Position numbers and translations under genes: made by a program. DNA of 64,000 nt from Anthoceros angustus (Eukaryota; Streptophyta; Anthocerotopsida; Anthocerotales; Anthocerotaceae): contig MU008168.1 in the NCBI GenBank assembly GCA_010909165.1, positions 1,550,001 through 1,614,000 on the forward strand. Direction: 5' to 3'. Shown here piece after piece: positions 33,736 through 44,348 of the stretch (its first letter is position 1; every line of letters begins with the position of its first letter). The notes beneath the pieces were generated by a model, which was given only the letters and a program-made list of their open reading frames with translations, did no database searches and had not been told where the DNA came from.

Positions 33736-34737
33736 GAGGTGGTCATGTGGACGGCCTCCCCCCCCAACAGCTGCCACAGGAGCAGCTTGGCAGGTCACAA
33801 TTCGGCGTGTCACACACCCACATTGCCATCGTCTCAGATGTGAGGAGCCCATATGCATGCCCACATTAGATTGGCTACATGCTACTGCTCCTGCCCATCG
33901 ATCCCCTGCTACCCCCAGTTCTGCTCTGCCCGTTGAGACTGTGAGGATATGGGTCGCCTGAGAATTTGACAGACTTGAGAGACGCAGCATTGGTGAAGCA
34001 TTGCAGTCATGGGTCACCACAGAAATGTGGCAACTGGACCGTGGCAGCACAGCCAGGGAGCGCATGGCTGCTACCAAGGCAGCAATGCACCTCCACGGCC
34101 GTCCGATTTGTGCCCCTCAAAGATGTCATGGCCGGACACATGGCGCATCTTCACAGATACCATGCGCAACATTCCGCCCGTAATTTACCCACCCAGCTTG
34201 TTTCACACCTGTATTAATGTTGCCCTATTTCTATGGTGCCCAGAAGGGGTGGAAAGAACGCCCTTTCCAAACTTTGCGCTCCGCCCCATCGTTCCAAGGC
34301 CATTTGGTCGCCACAATGGTTTGAATTGCGATGAAGCATTTGCACATGCAGATGGACCTAATCTTAATAGCGACATGCAATTGGTTTGCATACCAAGAAG
34401 GCACATGGAATTACAAAGGGCAGGCGCGATATGTATGTAGGGTGTGATGCTTTACACCTATTTGGGACCGGGAGTTGCAGGCCCTGAAGTAACAAACACA
34501 AACAGGCCCATCTCATCACGTTTAGTTATGCATTCTTATTCCTGGTCAGATCGGGCCCAGTGCAAAACTTGGTCGAGCTTTTCTAGAGCGTCCCCGTATT
34601 CACCATTCACCCTTGCTGGCGTGTGCGAGTGCATCCAGCCAGTGCCTAAGCCTGCGGGTACGAAACAGGGCTTCTTGTTCCCGGAACATCCTAATTAAAC
34701 AACTGCATTCTTACATTGATATCATCCAACACAACAC
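33736..34737. other. SPP upstream region, no supported gene
   Basis: Frames here are short or antisense. The minus-strand frame continuous with SPP exon 1 could carry a longer N-terminus. No transposon or RNA gene was recognised. Confidence 0.4.
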
Positions 34738-34934
34738 CATTTGAACTCTGACAAGCGTAACACAAGGCTATTTGAACTCCAACAAGTGTAACACAACGCC
34801 ATTTGAACTCTGACAAGTGTTTGTGGAACGGAGACTCAACGACATGCTTGTTTGTAAAATTGTCCACCGGTCATACATATGGCATACCAAAGCGGACTGT
34901 CCACCAGTCATACTTATGGGATACCAAACGGACA
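34738..34934. repeat. Two short tandem repeats
   Basis: A 31-bp unit (CATTTGAACTCTGACAAGYG) starts at 34738, 34769 and 34800. A 37-bp unit (TGTCCACCRGTCATAC) starts at 34861 and 34898. Confidence 0.85.
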
Positions 34935-35108
34935 GAGAGGAAGGAGCATATTTTTTCACATCAAACTCATACAATATGTTAGAATACTTAGACATCTATA
35001 TGAATATACTAGCGAATCTAGTACGCACATGCTACCTCACTACACTTGCTCACATGTATGCTTTGGCGCCCTGGCCGCTCTCGTTTCTTTCAAACCTCTA
35101 TCATGTCA

Positions 35109-35862
35109 TGTGACACTGATCTCTACACTTGGGTTTAGTGTTTGATTACCATTAATTAATTAATTATCTTTAGATAATTAGTATTAATTAATATTATGTT
35201 AATTAATCATTGATTAGTGTGAATGAAACATGATTAGCAATAGCCAAGTGGATAAACACAAGTTATATGTTTTAGTATATTCATTGCATATTATAGTGTA
35301 TTCTTAGGATATTTCCAGCATATGCTGATGCTAATAGGATATCTTAGGAATATGCTGATGCCAAGGGCTAATATATATGGACCCTTTTACAGAGGACAAG
35401 CTCAGATCATAGCTTGTCCTCTAGATATGCAATGCAAGAGTGTTGTGAGGAGGCCCTCTAGATCTGCAATACAAGAGTGTTTTGAGGAGGCCCTCTAGAT
35501 CTGCAATGCAAGAGTGTTGTGAGGAGCCAAAGCTATGACTCCGAGAGCAATGTGTGAGGAATTTGCGTGTTGTTCTCATGGGGAGAGTGTGTTTGTGCCA
35601 CGATGTGCGAGCTACTCTCTCCTTTTGTTATTGGTTTGCACCTATATTTGCATATTAGATCTGTTTTACTTGGTTGTTTGTTGAAGAAGTGCTCATATGA
35701 ATGCAAGTGCTTACCTCGTGCGACGCATCTCTCTTTCAAAAGTGCTTTCAAAAGTGTCAACTTGAAAACAAAGAACCACTCTGGTTTCAGAGACTCTGAC
35801 ACTATTTAGAGTCTCTGTCATGCCGTGTAACACTAAACGCAAGTGCAGAGATTAGTGTCACA
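35109..35862 (+). mobile_element. Solo LTR, about 754 bp
   Basis: The element begins TGTGACACTGATCTC and ends GAGATTAGTGTCACA, giving TG...CA ends in an unusually long imperfect terminal inverted repeat (about 37 bp). Flanking pentamers are TGTCA and TGGCA, an imperfect target duplication. Inside are a TATA-like ATATATATGGACCC near 35371 and a 37-bp unit repeated three times (35419, 35456, 35493). No gag or pol flanks it. A related left end recurs at 62800. Confidence 0.7.
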
Positions 35863-35980
35863 TGGCAGATTGGTTTGCACCTATACTTAAATATTAGATT
35901 TGTTTTGTTTGGTTGTTTATTGAGGAAGTGCTTATATGAATTTAAGTGCTTTACCTCGTGCGACATCTCTCTAAAAGCAA
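35628..35980. repeat. About 110-bp direct repeat spanning the LTR boundary
   Basis: Bases about 35628-35738 (TTGGTTTGCACCTATATTTG...) recur with roughly 85-90 percent identity at about 35870-35980, just outside the right end of the solo LTR. The LTR probably landed in, or recombined with, a related copy. Confidence 0.8.
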
Positions 35981-36007
35981 GTTTCTCTTTTGTTCAATGC
36001 AATTATA

Positions 36008-36431
36008 TGGCGGCCGAACTTTTTGCTGACTACTTGAATTTGGGAACTTCCGTAGAGAAGTTGGCTATGGAATTTTTATCCATGTACCAATCTGGAGATG
36101 TTATTAAGGTGAGGAATTCTTCGTTGTGTCACTTGGGTAGCTGCCATCTACTTTTCGTGTTTAGAGAGTTGCTTCAATTTTTATACACTGGCTTCCAATC
36201 TCGGAGTTTCGATCTACTTGCGGTGCTCGGGCAAAAGAGACACCAGAGAAGCCAAGTGAAGACTTGGCAGAGGAGAATGTGAAGCAATTCACAAATATAG
36301 GTCCCTCTATTGGAGGTTGCCTCAGCGAGGATGAGTTGCAAAAGTGGAGAGAAAAGCTGAAGCCTTTTCAAGCTGTAGTTGCGGGGTTCTCGATGTCCTG
36401 TGGGTCTGGCTTGCCTACACCGCATGCTTGA
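36008..36431 (+). pseudogene. Exon-like fragments of an unrecognised gene
   Basis: Two protein-like stretches are separated by an apparent intron. The first is 36008-36105 (MAAELFADYLNLGTSVEKLA, ending before GTGAGG). The second is about 36230-36431 (TPEKPSEDLAEENVKQFTNI, GPSIGGCLSEDELQKWREKL, KPFQAVVAGFSMSCGSGLPT). The composition looks like genuine protein, but I do not recognise it and it stops at 36429. It may be a gene piece captured next to the LTR. Confidence 0.4.
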
Positions 36432-36479
36432 GGCCCTTTTTGTGCTCCTTACCGATGTCTCCTTGTTACGAGCACGATC

Positions 36480-37016
36480 TTGTTTCTTCCTTTTCTATAA
36501 AGGTGGAGAGCTCGCCCCCAAGTGGCCACCCCAATCTGCCACCCCAACCCACAATGTTGCCTCAACCTACTGCCCTAATCCGCAGCCCCGACTAGTCGCC
36601 TCGCCCTCCCCAACCGGCAGCCCCTGACCGTCGCCTCACCTCCCCAACCCACAATGTTGCCTCAACCTCGCCTCCCGCCCGGACCGTCACCGCCCAGCCT
36701 CCCGACCGGTCGCCTCGCCTCGCCTCCCGCCTGCACTAGTTGCCTCGCCCTAACCTCCCGCCTAACCGGTTGCCTCGCCCCATCCTCCCACCTGGACTGG
36801 TCGCCTCGCCCCATCCTCCCACTGATGGTCGCCTCGCCCGCCTCCCGCCTGATGGTCGCCCGCCTCCTACCTGACCGGTCGCCCGCCCCAACCTCCCGCC
36901 CCGACTGTATGCGCTTGAGGAGCTCTCGTTCAACCCTGCTGCACCCACGCCTGCTTGGAAAGGCGGTTTTTGGTGCCCGCACTGCCGCCCTAACCTCTGC
37001 CCTGCTAGCCTCGTGA
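36480..37016 (+). repeat. C-rich low-complexity repeat
   Basis: Diverged units built from GGTCGCCTCGCC and CACCTCCCGCC words run from about 36520 to 36905. The long Pro/Ser-rich and Gly/Arg-rich frames on both strands are by-products. Confidence 0.7.
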
Positions 37017-37171
37017 AAGGGTTGAAGTGAAGGGGGCTAGAGGGCTAAGTTTCTCCAAAACTCAGCTCGCTCACTCATGCTACAACTTCGATCTGTGAAG
37101 AGAAAACTTGTACCCTCACAGTACAACTTCCATCTACGAAGAGAAAACTTGAACCCTCACAGTACAACTTC

Positions 37172-38479
37172 TTTTTTTTGAGGAATTTATTCAGCACTTT
37201 ATAAATGGATGTGATCATACAACTTACTAGGAGCAAAAACAGGGGTCAGACGGAGTCTGCAAATTGAGCAAGGGACCAGGCGGCCGGGCCATCACATTGC
37301 GGCCAGCACAAATCACAGAAATAGGAACAAAGTGACAGGCCCCCAAGGAGCCCCTTACTCAAACTCCCCCCACCACCTTAGACTTCATATCATACAGTTC
37401 GTTGAGCACACCACCCAGACGCTCCACCAATTATGGCGGACATAAAAACGGGCAGTGATGGCACCCCAAAGCCGGGATCCTCCTTCACTCGGCTCTATCC
37501 CCCTCTATACGCAGCCCGCATCTTTTCTTCTAGGATGCAGGGTGCGCCGAGCATCATAGTTATGTGAGGTAAGACGATCTTTGTCTTGTAGTCTGTCTGT
37601 ACCTGAATCAGAGGGGTTGGAAGACCCTGACATGATGACTACGCGTTGATTCTTGCAGAGTCAAAGGGGTGTAGAAAGGAGAGCAAGTTGCTCCCTGAGG
37701 AGATCAATCTCCTATTCATGTTTAGCCATCGTCATCAGATCAGAGGTTCTTAAATTCTCCAAACGCTCCTGTCTGGACTGGATGGCATCAACTCGAGATG
37801 TAAACTCCAGTACAGTACTTTTTACATTCAAGATTGAATTCAGAAGCGCCTCATGCTCAGTGAATGCCTCGGGGTAAGGTCTTTGCTTCTTCAGTTGTTG
37901 TGAATTTAATGAAGGCTTGTGTACAGGTTGAACAGGAGTTGGCGTTGATGCTTGGCCGTTTTTTGCAGAGGATACAGACTGAAGAAACGGTCTTAGGAAC
38001 CGATTCCTACTGGTGATGCAGATTTTTTGTAGTAAAGCCTTTCAAATTCAGCCTGGAAGGAGGACGGGGAAGTGTATGCTATCAGCCGTTCCTCACCTCT
38101 AGCAAAATCTGGCCAAGATTGCCTGCAGGGATTCCTGCGAGGCATCTTTCCTTATGTGTTAGGTTAGATGAAACCCTGGTGCAACGGATCGCTCCATTCT
38201 ACAGTACCTGCAAGAATACGTAGAGATTTAGATTGCTGACAAGCAGCACGGCTCAGACCATCGTGGGCTCTGATACCATGTAGCGTTGATACACGCACAT
38301 CGGATCAGACTCATTCACGAAGAATGCATGTATATAGATTATTCTCAAAGGGGAAACAAGAGGTGCAAGTCATAGTATGATGAAACGGTTATTATAACTA
38401 CTTAACTAACAACTAGAGTTTAATTATATAGGCTAGGTATATACAATATACTAATTAATCAACAATTAATTACCCAACA
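37172..38479 (-). mobile_element. Copia-like LTR element, 5' end only
   Basis: On the minus strand an LTR of 201 bp (38479 to 38279) begins TGTTGGGTAATTAATTG and ends CGCTACA. It is immediately followed by a perfect tRNA-iMet primer-binding site TGGTATCAGAGC (38278-38267). A short gag-like frame follows at about 38040-38144 (MPRRNPCRQSWPDFARGEER). The copy ends at 37172 with AATAAATTCCTC and eight A residues, with no pol and no second LTR. Confidence 0.65.
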
Positions 38480-38557
38480 CAATCCGCTAACGCACTTTCT
38501 GCACAGGCTACTTGATCAAATTTAACCCAAAACATACCTCGGGCTGTTGCGTGTGTC

Positions 38558-38650
38558 TGGGTATGCACTATGCTATGCTCAAGAGGTGAGCTGCCGGTGG
38601 AGCAACATAAATAGCGGATCTAGAGAAGCTCACAATGAGGCACATGTAGG
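38558..38650 (+). pseudogene. Copied fragment of ALG5 exon 5
   Basis: The sequence GGGTATG...CTATGCTCAAGAGGTGAGCT...GGTGGAGCAACATAAATAGCGG matches ALG5 at about 40100-40185. It has a 16-base deletion and several substitutions and lies about 1.5 kb upstream of the true exon in the same orientation. Confidence 0.75.
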
Positions 38651-39056
38651 TGGGTGCTCCTTGTAGAGCACTAGAGCCGGTTATAGTAAGAACAGAAATA
38701 AACGCTTATGTAACTGAATGTGTGGTAATGAGCGAGATAGCCTCGGATAAGCGAAGGCTTTTGAAGCAACCAAAGCCGCATATCCGATAGGTTCTAATGT
38801 TCAGATGCTGGGATATATAGGCAGTGAGGAACTGCACGATGCCCGTGAATAACCGATGAAGCCTTAGGGCTCAGTGTGACCACCGACAACAAGGGAAAGC
38901 TGGTGGATTGTTGGATTGAAGGAAGGATAGTGGAAATATTCTCTGCGTCCAAAAAATCAAACGCGTCATCTGCCCTCTCCATAACAGCGGTAGATGGATC
39001 CTTGCTTCTCCCTGTTGCAACATGGACACGAAAGATTTAAACCCTAAACCCTGAAC

Positions 39057-41119
39057 ATGGTCTATTCATCGATTTCACTATCGGCACGAGCATCCACGGT
39101 CACACAGGAGTGGTGGGCAATTGGCGTGGGCAATCGTGTACGACAAAAATGCACATTGTATTTCCGGTTTGTTGACTGTGGCTCAGCTGCGGGGTTTGGG
39201 CATAATACGGACGCCATGTCACAGCGCAAGGGCCAGGGCAAGGGGAGGGGTCCTTTGGCTACAGAGGCGTGCGAGGGATCCAGCGTCAGGTACCGAACGC
39301 TCGATCCCGTACGGAGCAGTGCGGAGACTATGCCCCTTCTGGAAAACCCAATCTCTTTGGAGCAGGTAGATGAGGTACCATTCTGCAGCTTGCGACTGAA
39401 TAAAACTGCCTGGACATGGTTCCATGTTCTGAATTCGGGACAATTGACTGTAGGTGCGAGCTCCATCAGTGTTTGAAGAAGCGTCCAAATATATCTCGCT
39501 TATAATGCCCTCCTACAACGAGGAAGCCAGATTACCTGCGGTGCTTGATGAAACCTTAAGGTAGTCACTTGTCTTCACTCACTGGGTTTTTCATCGGTTG
39601 ACATGTTCCTGAAATGTAGGGTCTAAGTTACCGAAGCCCGACTCTTGTTTGAAGAAGCTTCTTCATGTGCCCATTGCAGGTATCTTCAAGATCGAGCTCG
39701 CAAGGACAATTCTTTTACCTATGAGGTACACTAGAAGTTCATCACTCTAGACCTAATTGGACCATGGTCTGCAGCAAGTGTAGCAGCCTCTACAGTTAAC
39801 CACCATTGGTTCTTGCCGGGTTGGTTGCGTTGGATATACTTTGGAATTTGCTGACCTGTCTCTGCTTGCTGGTTGAAGATCTTGGTTATTGATGATGGCA
39901 GCAAAGACAACACTGTGAAGGTTGCTCTTGACTACAGCAAGAAACATGGGTTGGATGTTGTGCGGGTTATTAAGCAGGGTGCAAATTTTGGGAAAGGGGC
40001 GGCTGTAAGATTGGTACTGTTCAGCCTTGCAAGCTTCATCTGGATGTCATGCCTTCTACTGTGCCGTTGCATGACCTTACTTGTTATTTCCCATTGTGTT
40101 AGGGTATGCTATGCTCACGAGGTGAGCTTCTTCTTATGTTGGATGCCGATGGAGCAACACAAATAACGGATTTAGAAAAGCTTGAGGGACAGGTAGGCAG
40201 ACTAGGTTTGCGTTTCCATAGGCGCTTCTATTGTGATTCCTTGTGCCTACTAATAAGGTTCGCTGTATTGGCCAGGCCTTGCCTACTTCGAAGTTCATGT
40301 CTAACTGCCATCTTTGAAGACTGAGCTTTGTGGGCATCGTTGTGAATCTCAAGCAGATAAAGAAAGAGCATGTTGAGCTATATCCACCTGAAAGCAAGAC
40401 GGCAACTGCAAAGCTCCAAGATGTGCCCATTGTCGTTTTTGGTTCCCGAGCCCACCTTGAGAAGCAAGCGTTGGCCAGCGTACGTTATCAGTGTGGATGC
40501 ATCTTTCAGACACTGCTTTTCTGCTGTGCAAATGCCAAGACTTCTAACTGGAAGGCTGATCTGTAGTTCGATGATATTGCAGCGTAAGTGGTATAGGAAC
40601 GTCTTGATGAAAGGGTTTCATATTTGTGTCCTGCTGGTGGCTGGTTCTGGAGTTCGAGATACCCAGGCAAGTACTTGTCGTGCATATCCAGCAGTGGGTT
40701 GAACTGCTGCTTGTGATCATCTCATGCAGCCATGTGTTCGTTGGCTTACTGTTTCAACCTTTCCTCTTCATCACCACCCTGCAGTGTGGCTTCAAACTTT
40801 TCACGCGCTCTGTTGCCCGGGTGATATTCATCAATCTTCGGCTCAGAAGGTAAGACAATTCATTATCTGGTCGCATATGAGTTCACCTGATACTCTATAC
40901 TGATCATGGCACCCTCGTGGCAGGTGGTGTTTTGATGTGGAAATCGTATATCTCTGCAAACAGTTACACATTCCCATGAAAGAGGTTGCCGTGAACTGGA
41001 CCGAAATTCCAGGCTCGAAGGTGAAAGTATGGAGCATAATCCACATGCTGTTTGAGTTGCTGTTAATTAGACTTCTATATGGGTTTCATATCTGGACGAT
41101 CCAGAAGGCAATGTTCTAG
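39057..41119 (+). CDS. ALG5: Dolichyl-phosphate beta-glucosyltransferase (ALG5)
   Basis: ALG5 makes dolichyl-phosphate-glucose on the cytosolic ER face for N-glycan assembly. The GT2 core is complete: YISLIMPSYNEEARLPAVLD, ILVIDDGSKDNTVKVALDYS, GKGAAVRLGMLCSRGELLLM with LDADGAT (DxD), FGSRAHLEKQALAS, RKWYRNVLMKGFHICVLLVA, GSGVRDTQCGFKLFTR, RRWCFDVEIVYLCKQL, and WTEIPGSKVKVWS. Phase-consistent exons are: ending 39365, 39454-39560, 39680-39725, 39879-40013, 40103-40192, 40357-40479, 40583-40666, 40785-40849, 40924-41119. Intron 7 has a GC donor (CAG|gcaagt). The 5' end is unsure: the frame from 39057 is open, but it lacks the expected N-terminal membrane anchor. A telobox pair lies at 39039-39053. 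Confidence 0.92.
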
Positions 41120-41423
41120 GATGACGGTTGATAAACAAGATCGAGATACTATTACCTGGATGCCAAGAACGGTCTTTGCAGTTTTCTTTCCTTCATCACC
41201 TACTGAAACTGTATGCCTGGTATGCCTGATTTATTCAGGGGCTGACACACAGCAGGCTTGCCCTCTCCTTCTCCACCCTCATGAAGTGCAGTTGGTCACC
41301 CGGTGGAGCTCGATCCTGCTCGCACCATGGCCGCCTTGTCATTTTCTAGTTCTCGGTCAATACATTGGCAACGTGCCACGAGCAGATGTCACTCCAGGAC
41401 TGTCGTCTCCTTTTTGAGCTCCG

Positions 41424-43753
41424 ATGACCCACCGGCGATGGCTGGTTTCCAGGTCTATCCCTTCAGCCTTCAGCAATTTTCGTGTGTCGTCCTTGTGCAG
41501 CGCAGCTGTGGAGAGGGCGGGCGATGGGCAGGTGATAGCACAGTACAAGATAGCCGAGCAGCTGGAATCTGAAGAGCAGAAGGAAGAGAAGGAGCAGGGA
41601 CAGGGACAGGAGCAGGAGGAAAAGCTGGTGAAATGGGCCTCTCTGCCGCAACGGAGGCTGGACAGCGAGGTGATAGGGCACCTGATCAGGATTCTGAGGT
41701 CGGGAAGATGGGGGAGGGGAATGCAGGAATCGCTGGGGAGGCTGGGCCGGCTGAGGCTCAAGCCCTACCATGTGGCGGAGGTGTTGAAGGCTGTGCGAGA
41801 GAGAGATGCGAGCGTGGTATCTGGATTCTTCCAATGGGCCAGGAGGCACGGCGGATTCGTGCCCAACTCCCTGTGCTACGCGGTCTTGATCGACGTGCTG
41901 GGGGCGGGGAAGGCCTTCGACGAGGTGGAGAAGGCCCTGAAGCGGATGCGGGAGGACGGAGCTCAGGTCACCGTCTATGTGTACACCAACCTGTTGAAGA
42001 GCTATGGCCGGGCTGGCAAGGTTGCGGAGATGATGAGAACGTTCGAGGAAATGGCAGGGCTGGCTGCCCTCCGTCCTCGTCACCTACACCTGCTTGGTGG
42101 ACTTGCTGGCCAAGCACGACCGGTTCGATGATCTGGGCAGGGTGGTGGAGAGGATGCGCCATGACATCCCTCGGTTGGACCTGTTTTCCTACAACTGCCT
42201 GCTACGAGCCTTCTGCCGAGCTCGCAATGCGGAACTGGCGGTGGAGCTATTCCAGGAGCTGAAGGAGCTGGGGCTGGTGCCTGAGGCTCAGACTTATGGG
42301 TTTCTGCTCCTCACCTTGGCCGGCGCAGGTAGGCTTGAGGAGAGCAGGGATTACTTGGAGGAATTCTGGGCCTCCGGATGCAAGCTGCTGGATGTCACAT
42401 ACAACATGCTGATCAACTCTTTTGGCAGGGCTGGCGATGTAGATACTGCCTTGAAGCTGTTCAGGGAGATGGCTGTGCAAGGGCACAAACGGAATGCAAC
42501 CACTTACCACGGTCTGCTCAACGCTCTCGGCACGGCTGGGAGGGTGGATGAAGCTTGTGAGTTCTTCAGGAAGATGGAGAGTGTTGATTCCTGTCCCCGG
42601 GACCATATTTCTTACACTCTTGTGATCAACGCGCTGGGGAAGGCTGGGAGGCTGGATGAGGCAGTGGAGTATTATACCGAGGCAAACAGTCAGTGTGTGA
42701 GCAGGGACAGCACTCTGTGTAACAGCCTCTTGACCCACTTGTGCAAGGCAGGAGCTGTGGATCGGGCCGAGCAGGTGTTTCGGGAGATGGAAGTCCAGGG
42801 GATCCGGGCGGACGTCTGGACGTTCAACATCTTGATCGACGGGTTTGGCAAGGCAGGCAGAGCACATGAAGCTTCCTCCTTCTTTGGAAAGATGAAGGAG
42901 GAGGGACATCGGCCTTCCGTGGTCACCTACAACAGTGTCATGCACTGCCTTGCGAGAGAGGGGCCTGGGGATCTGGCACAGGTGGGCAGCCTGGTGGGTG
43001 AGATGAAGAAGCGGGTGTGGAAGCTGGATGCCTGGACTTTCAACATACTTATCGACATTCATGCCAAGAGAGGGGCCTGGGGATCTGGCACAGGTGGGCA
43101 GCCTGGTGGGTGAGATGAAGAAGCGGGGTGTGAAGCTGGATGCCTGGACTTTCAACATACTTATCGACATTCATGCCAAGGAAGGGGACATGGACACTGC
43201 ATGCGCCTTCTTCAGAGAGATGCAGGACAACGGCTACCTGCCAACTGCACTGACGTACAACAGGTTGCTTGATGGATGTGGAAGAGTGGGCGACTTCGAC
43301 TCCGCCTTTGCACTGATAGAGCTGATGAAGGCAAGTAAGATCAGCCTGGATACTCACACTTACACAGTCCTGATTGATGGGTTCGGGAAGACCGGCAGGC
43401 TGGACACAGCTCTGGAACTGCTGAGGATAATGCAGAACCTGCGCGTCCAGCCTGACGTTGCCACGTACAACACACTCGTACACTGTCTTGCAAAGGTGGG
43501 CCGGCTGGACGAGGCGGGGCAGCTGTATACTGAAATGATGGAGAGCGGGCTTGAGCCCAGTGAAATCACCTACGACATCCTTTTACCTGCGTATGTGGAG
43601 AGCGGTGATGGCGATGCCGTGTTGAGGCTCCAGAAGGACAGGGAGGCTGCTGGTGTGGATTCTTTCTTCCATGTCCTTGTCACGGATGACCACTTGGAGG
43701 TGAAGCAGCAAGATGGAAGAGTCTACACCAGAAGGAGGCTCCACCAGAGATGA
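41424..43753 (+). CDS. P-class PPR protein gene with two frameshifts
   Basis: An intronless P-class PPR gene, with 35-residue repeats such as VTYNMLINSFGRAGDVDTAL, HISYTLVINALGKAGRLDEA and ATYNTLVHCLAKVGRLDEAG, and a Glu/Gln-rich N-terminus. Such proteins stabilise or process organelle RNA. As sequenced it is broken twice. A single-base shift occurs near 42060-42075, where the EEMAGL repeat passes to VTYTCLVDLLAKHD in another frame. A 112-bp tandem duplication (42956-43067, 43068-43179) shifts the frame again. Segments are 41424 to about 42065, about 42066-43070 and about 43070-43753. Strong codon quality throughout suggests a recent break or a sequence error. Confidence 0.85.
42956..43179. 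repeat. 112-bp tandem duplication in the PPR gene
   Basis: The second copy differs at GCGGGTGTGGAAG against GCGGGGTGTGAAG. Because 112 is not a multiple of three, the duplication breaks the reading frame. It covers about one PPR motif (AQVGSLVGEMKKR, LDAWTFNILIDIHAK). Confidence 0.95.
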
Positions 43754-43860
43754 CCCTCCAGGGCCACACTGCACCCACACATGTTTCATCAGTCCAGTTG
43801 AGCTCAGCTCAACCCAGGTCAGAAGGTCTTCAAGATGTGCACGCTAGCTACCTTCTGAAT

Positions 43861-43884
43861 TGCTGCTGCTGCTGCTGCTGCTGC
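43861..43884. repeat. (CTG)8 microsatellite
   Basis: Eight CTG units in the 3' flank of the P-class PPR gene. Confidence 0.95.
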
Positions 43885-44348
43885 CATGTTAGGCTTGCAA
43901 GATGCAACCGTTCTCAATGCCATGCCTAAGTGTATTGTTGAGGCTTGTTACCTAGGAAGAAAGCAGTCGTAAGCACCGCGAGCGATGAAGGGTACTCCTG
44001 GATGTGGATCTCACGAGGTCCACCTTACACAGAAATATCTCTGAAATATGTTTAAGAGTTCACCTCACGGAAATATCTGTGAAATACAGTGAAGGGACGG
44101 TGTTCGTCCTTGGCAACATGTTTCTCAGGGGCGCACACGGCCTGCACGGAAACGGCACGCTGTTGGCACGTCCCGTCCTCGAATCTCATCGGGTGCCGGT
44201 TAAGCCACCTGATCAGCAGCGTGGAGCGCGAGTTCCGGGTAGCGCCGGCGCGAAGCGAATTGTGGATAGTTGGCGCTCTCGCAGTCACACAGAAGCAGGA
44301 GGTGAGGCGGCTCCGGCTCCGGCTCCGTGATCGATGCTGTAGCCCTCG

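Noticed and set aside
36654-37016. Long Pro-rich frame as a gene
   Set aside because: Composition follows directly from a C-rich DNA repeat and both strands give equally long frames.
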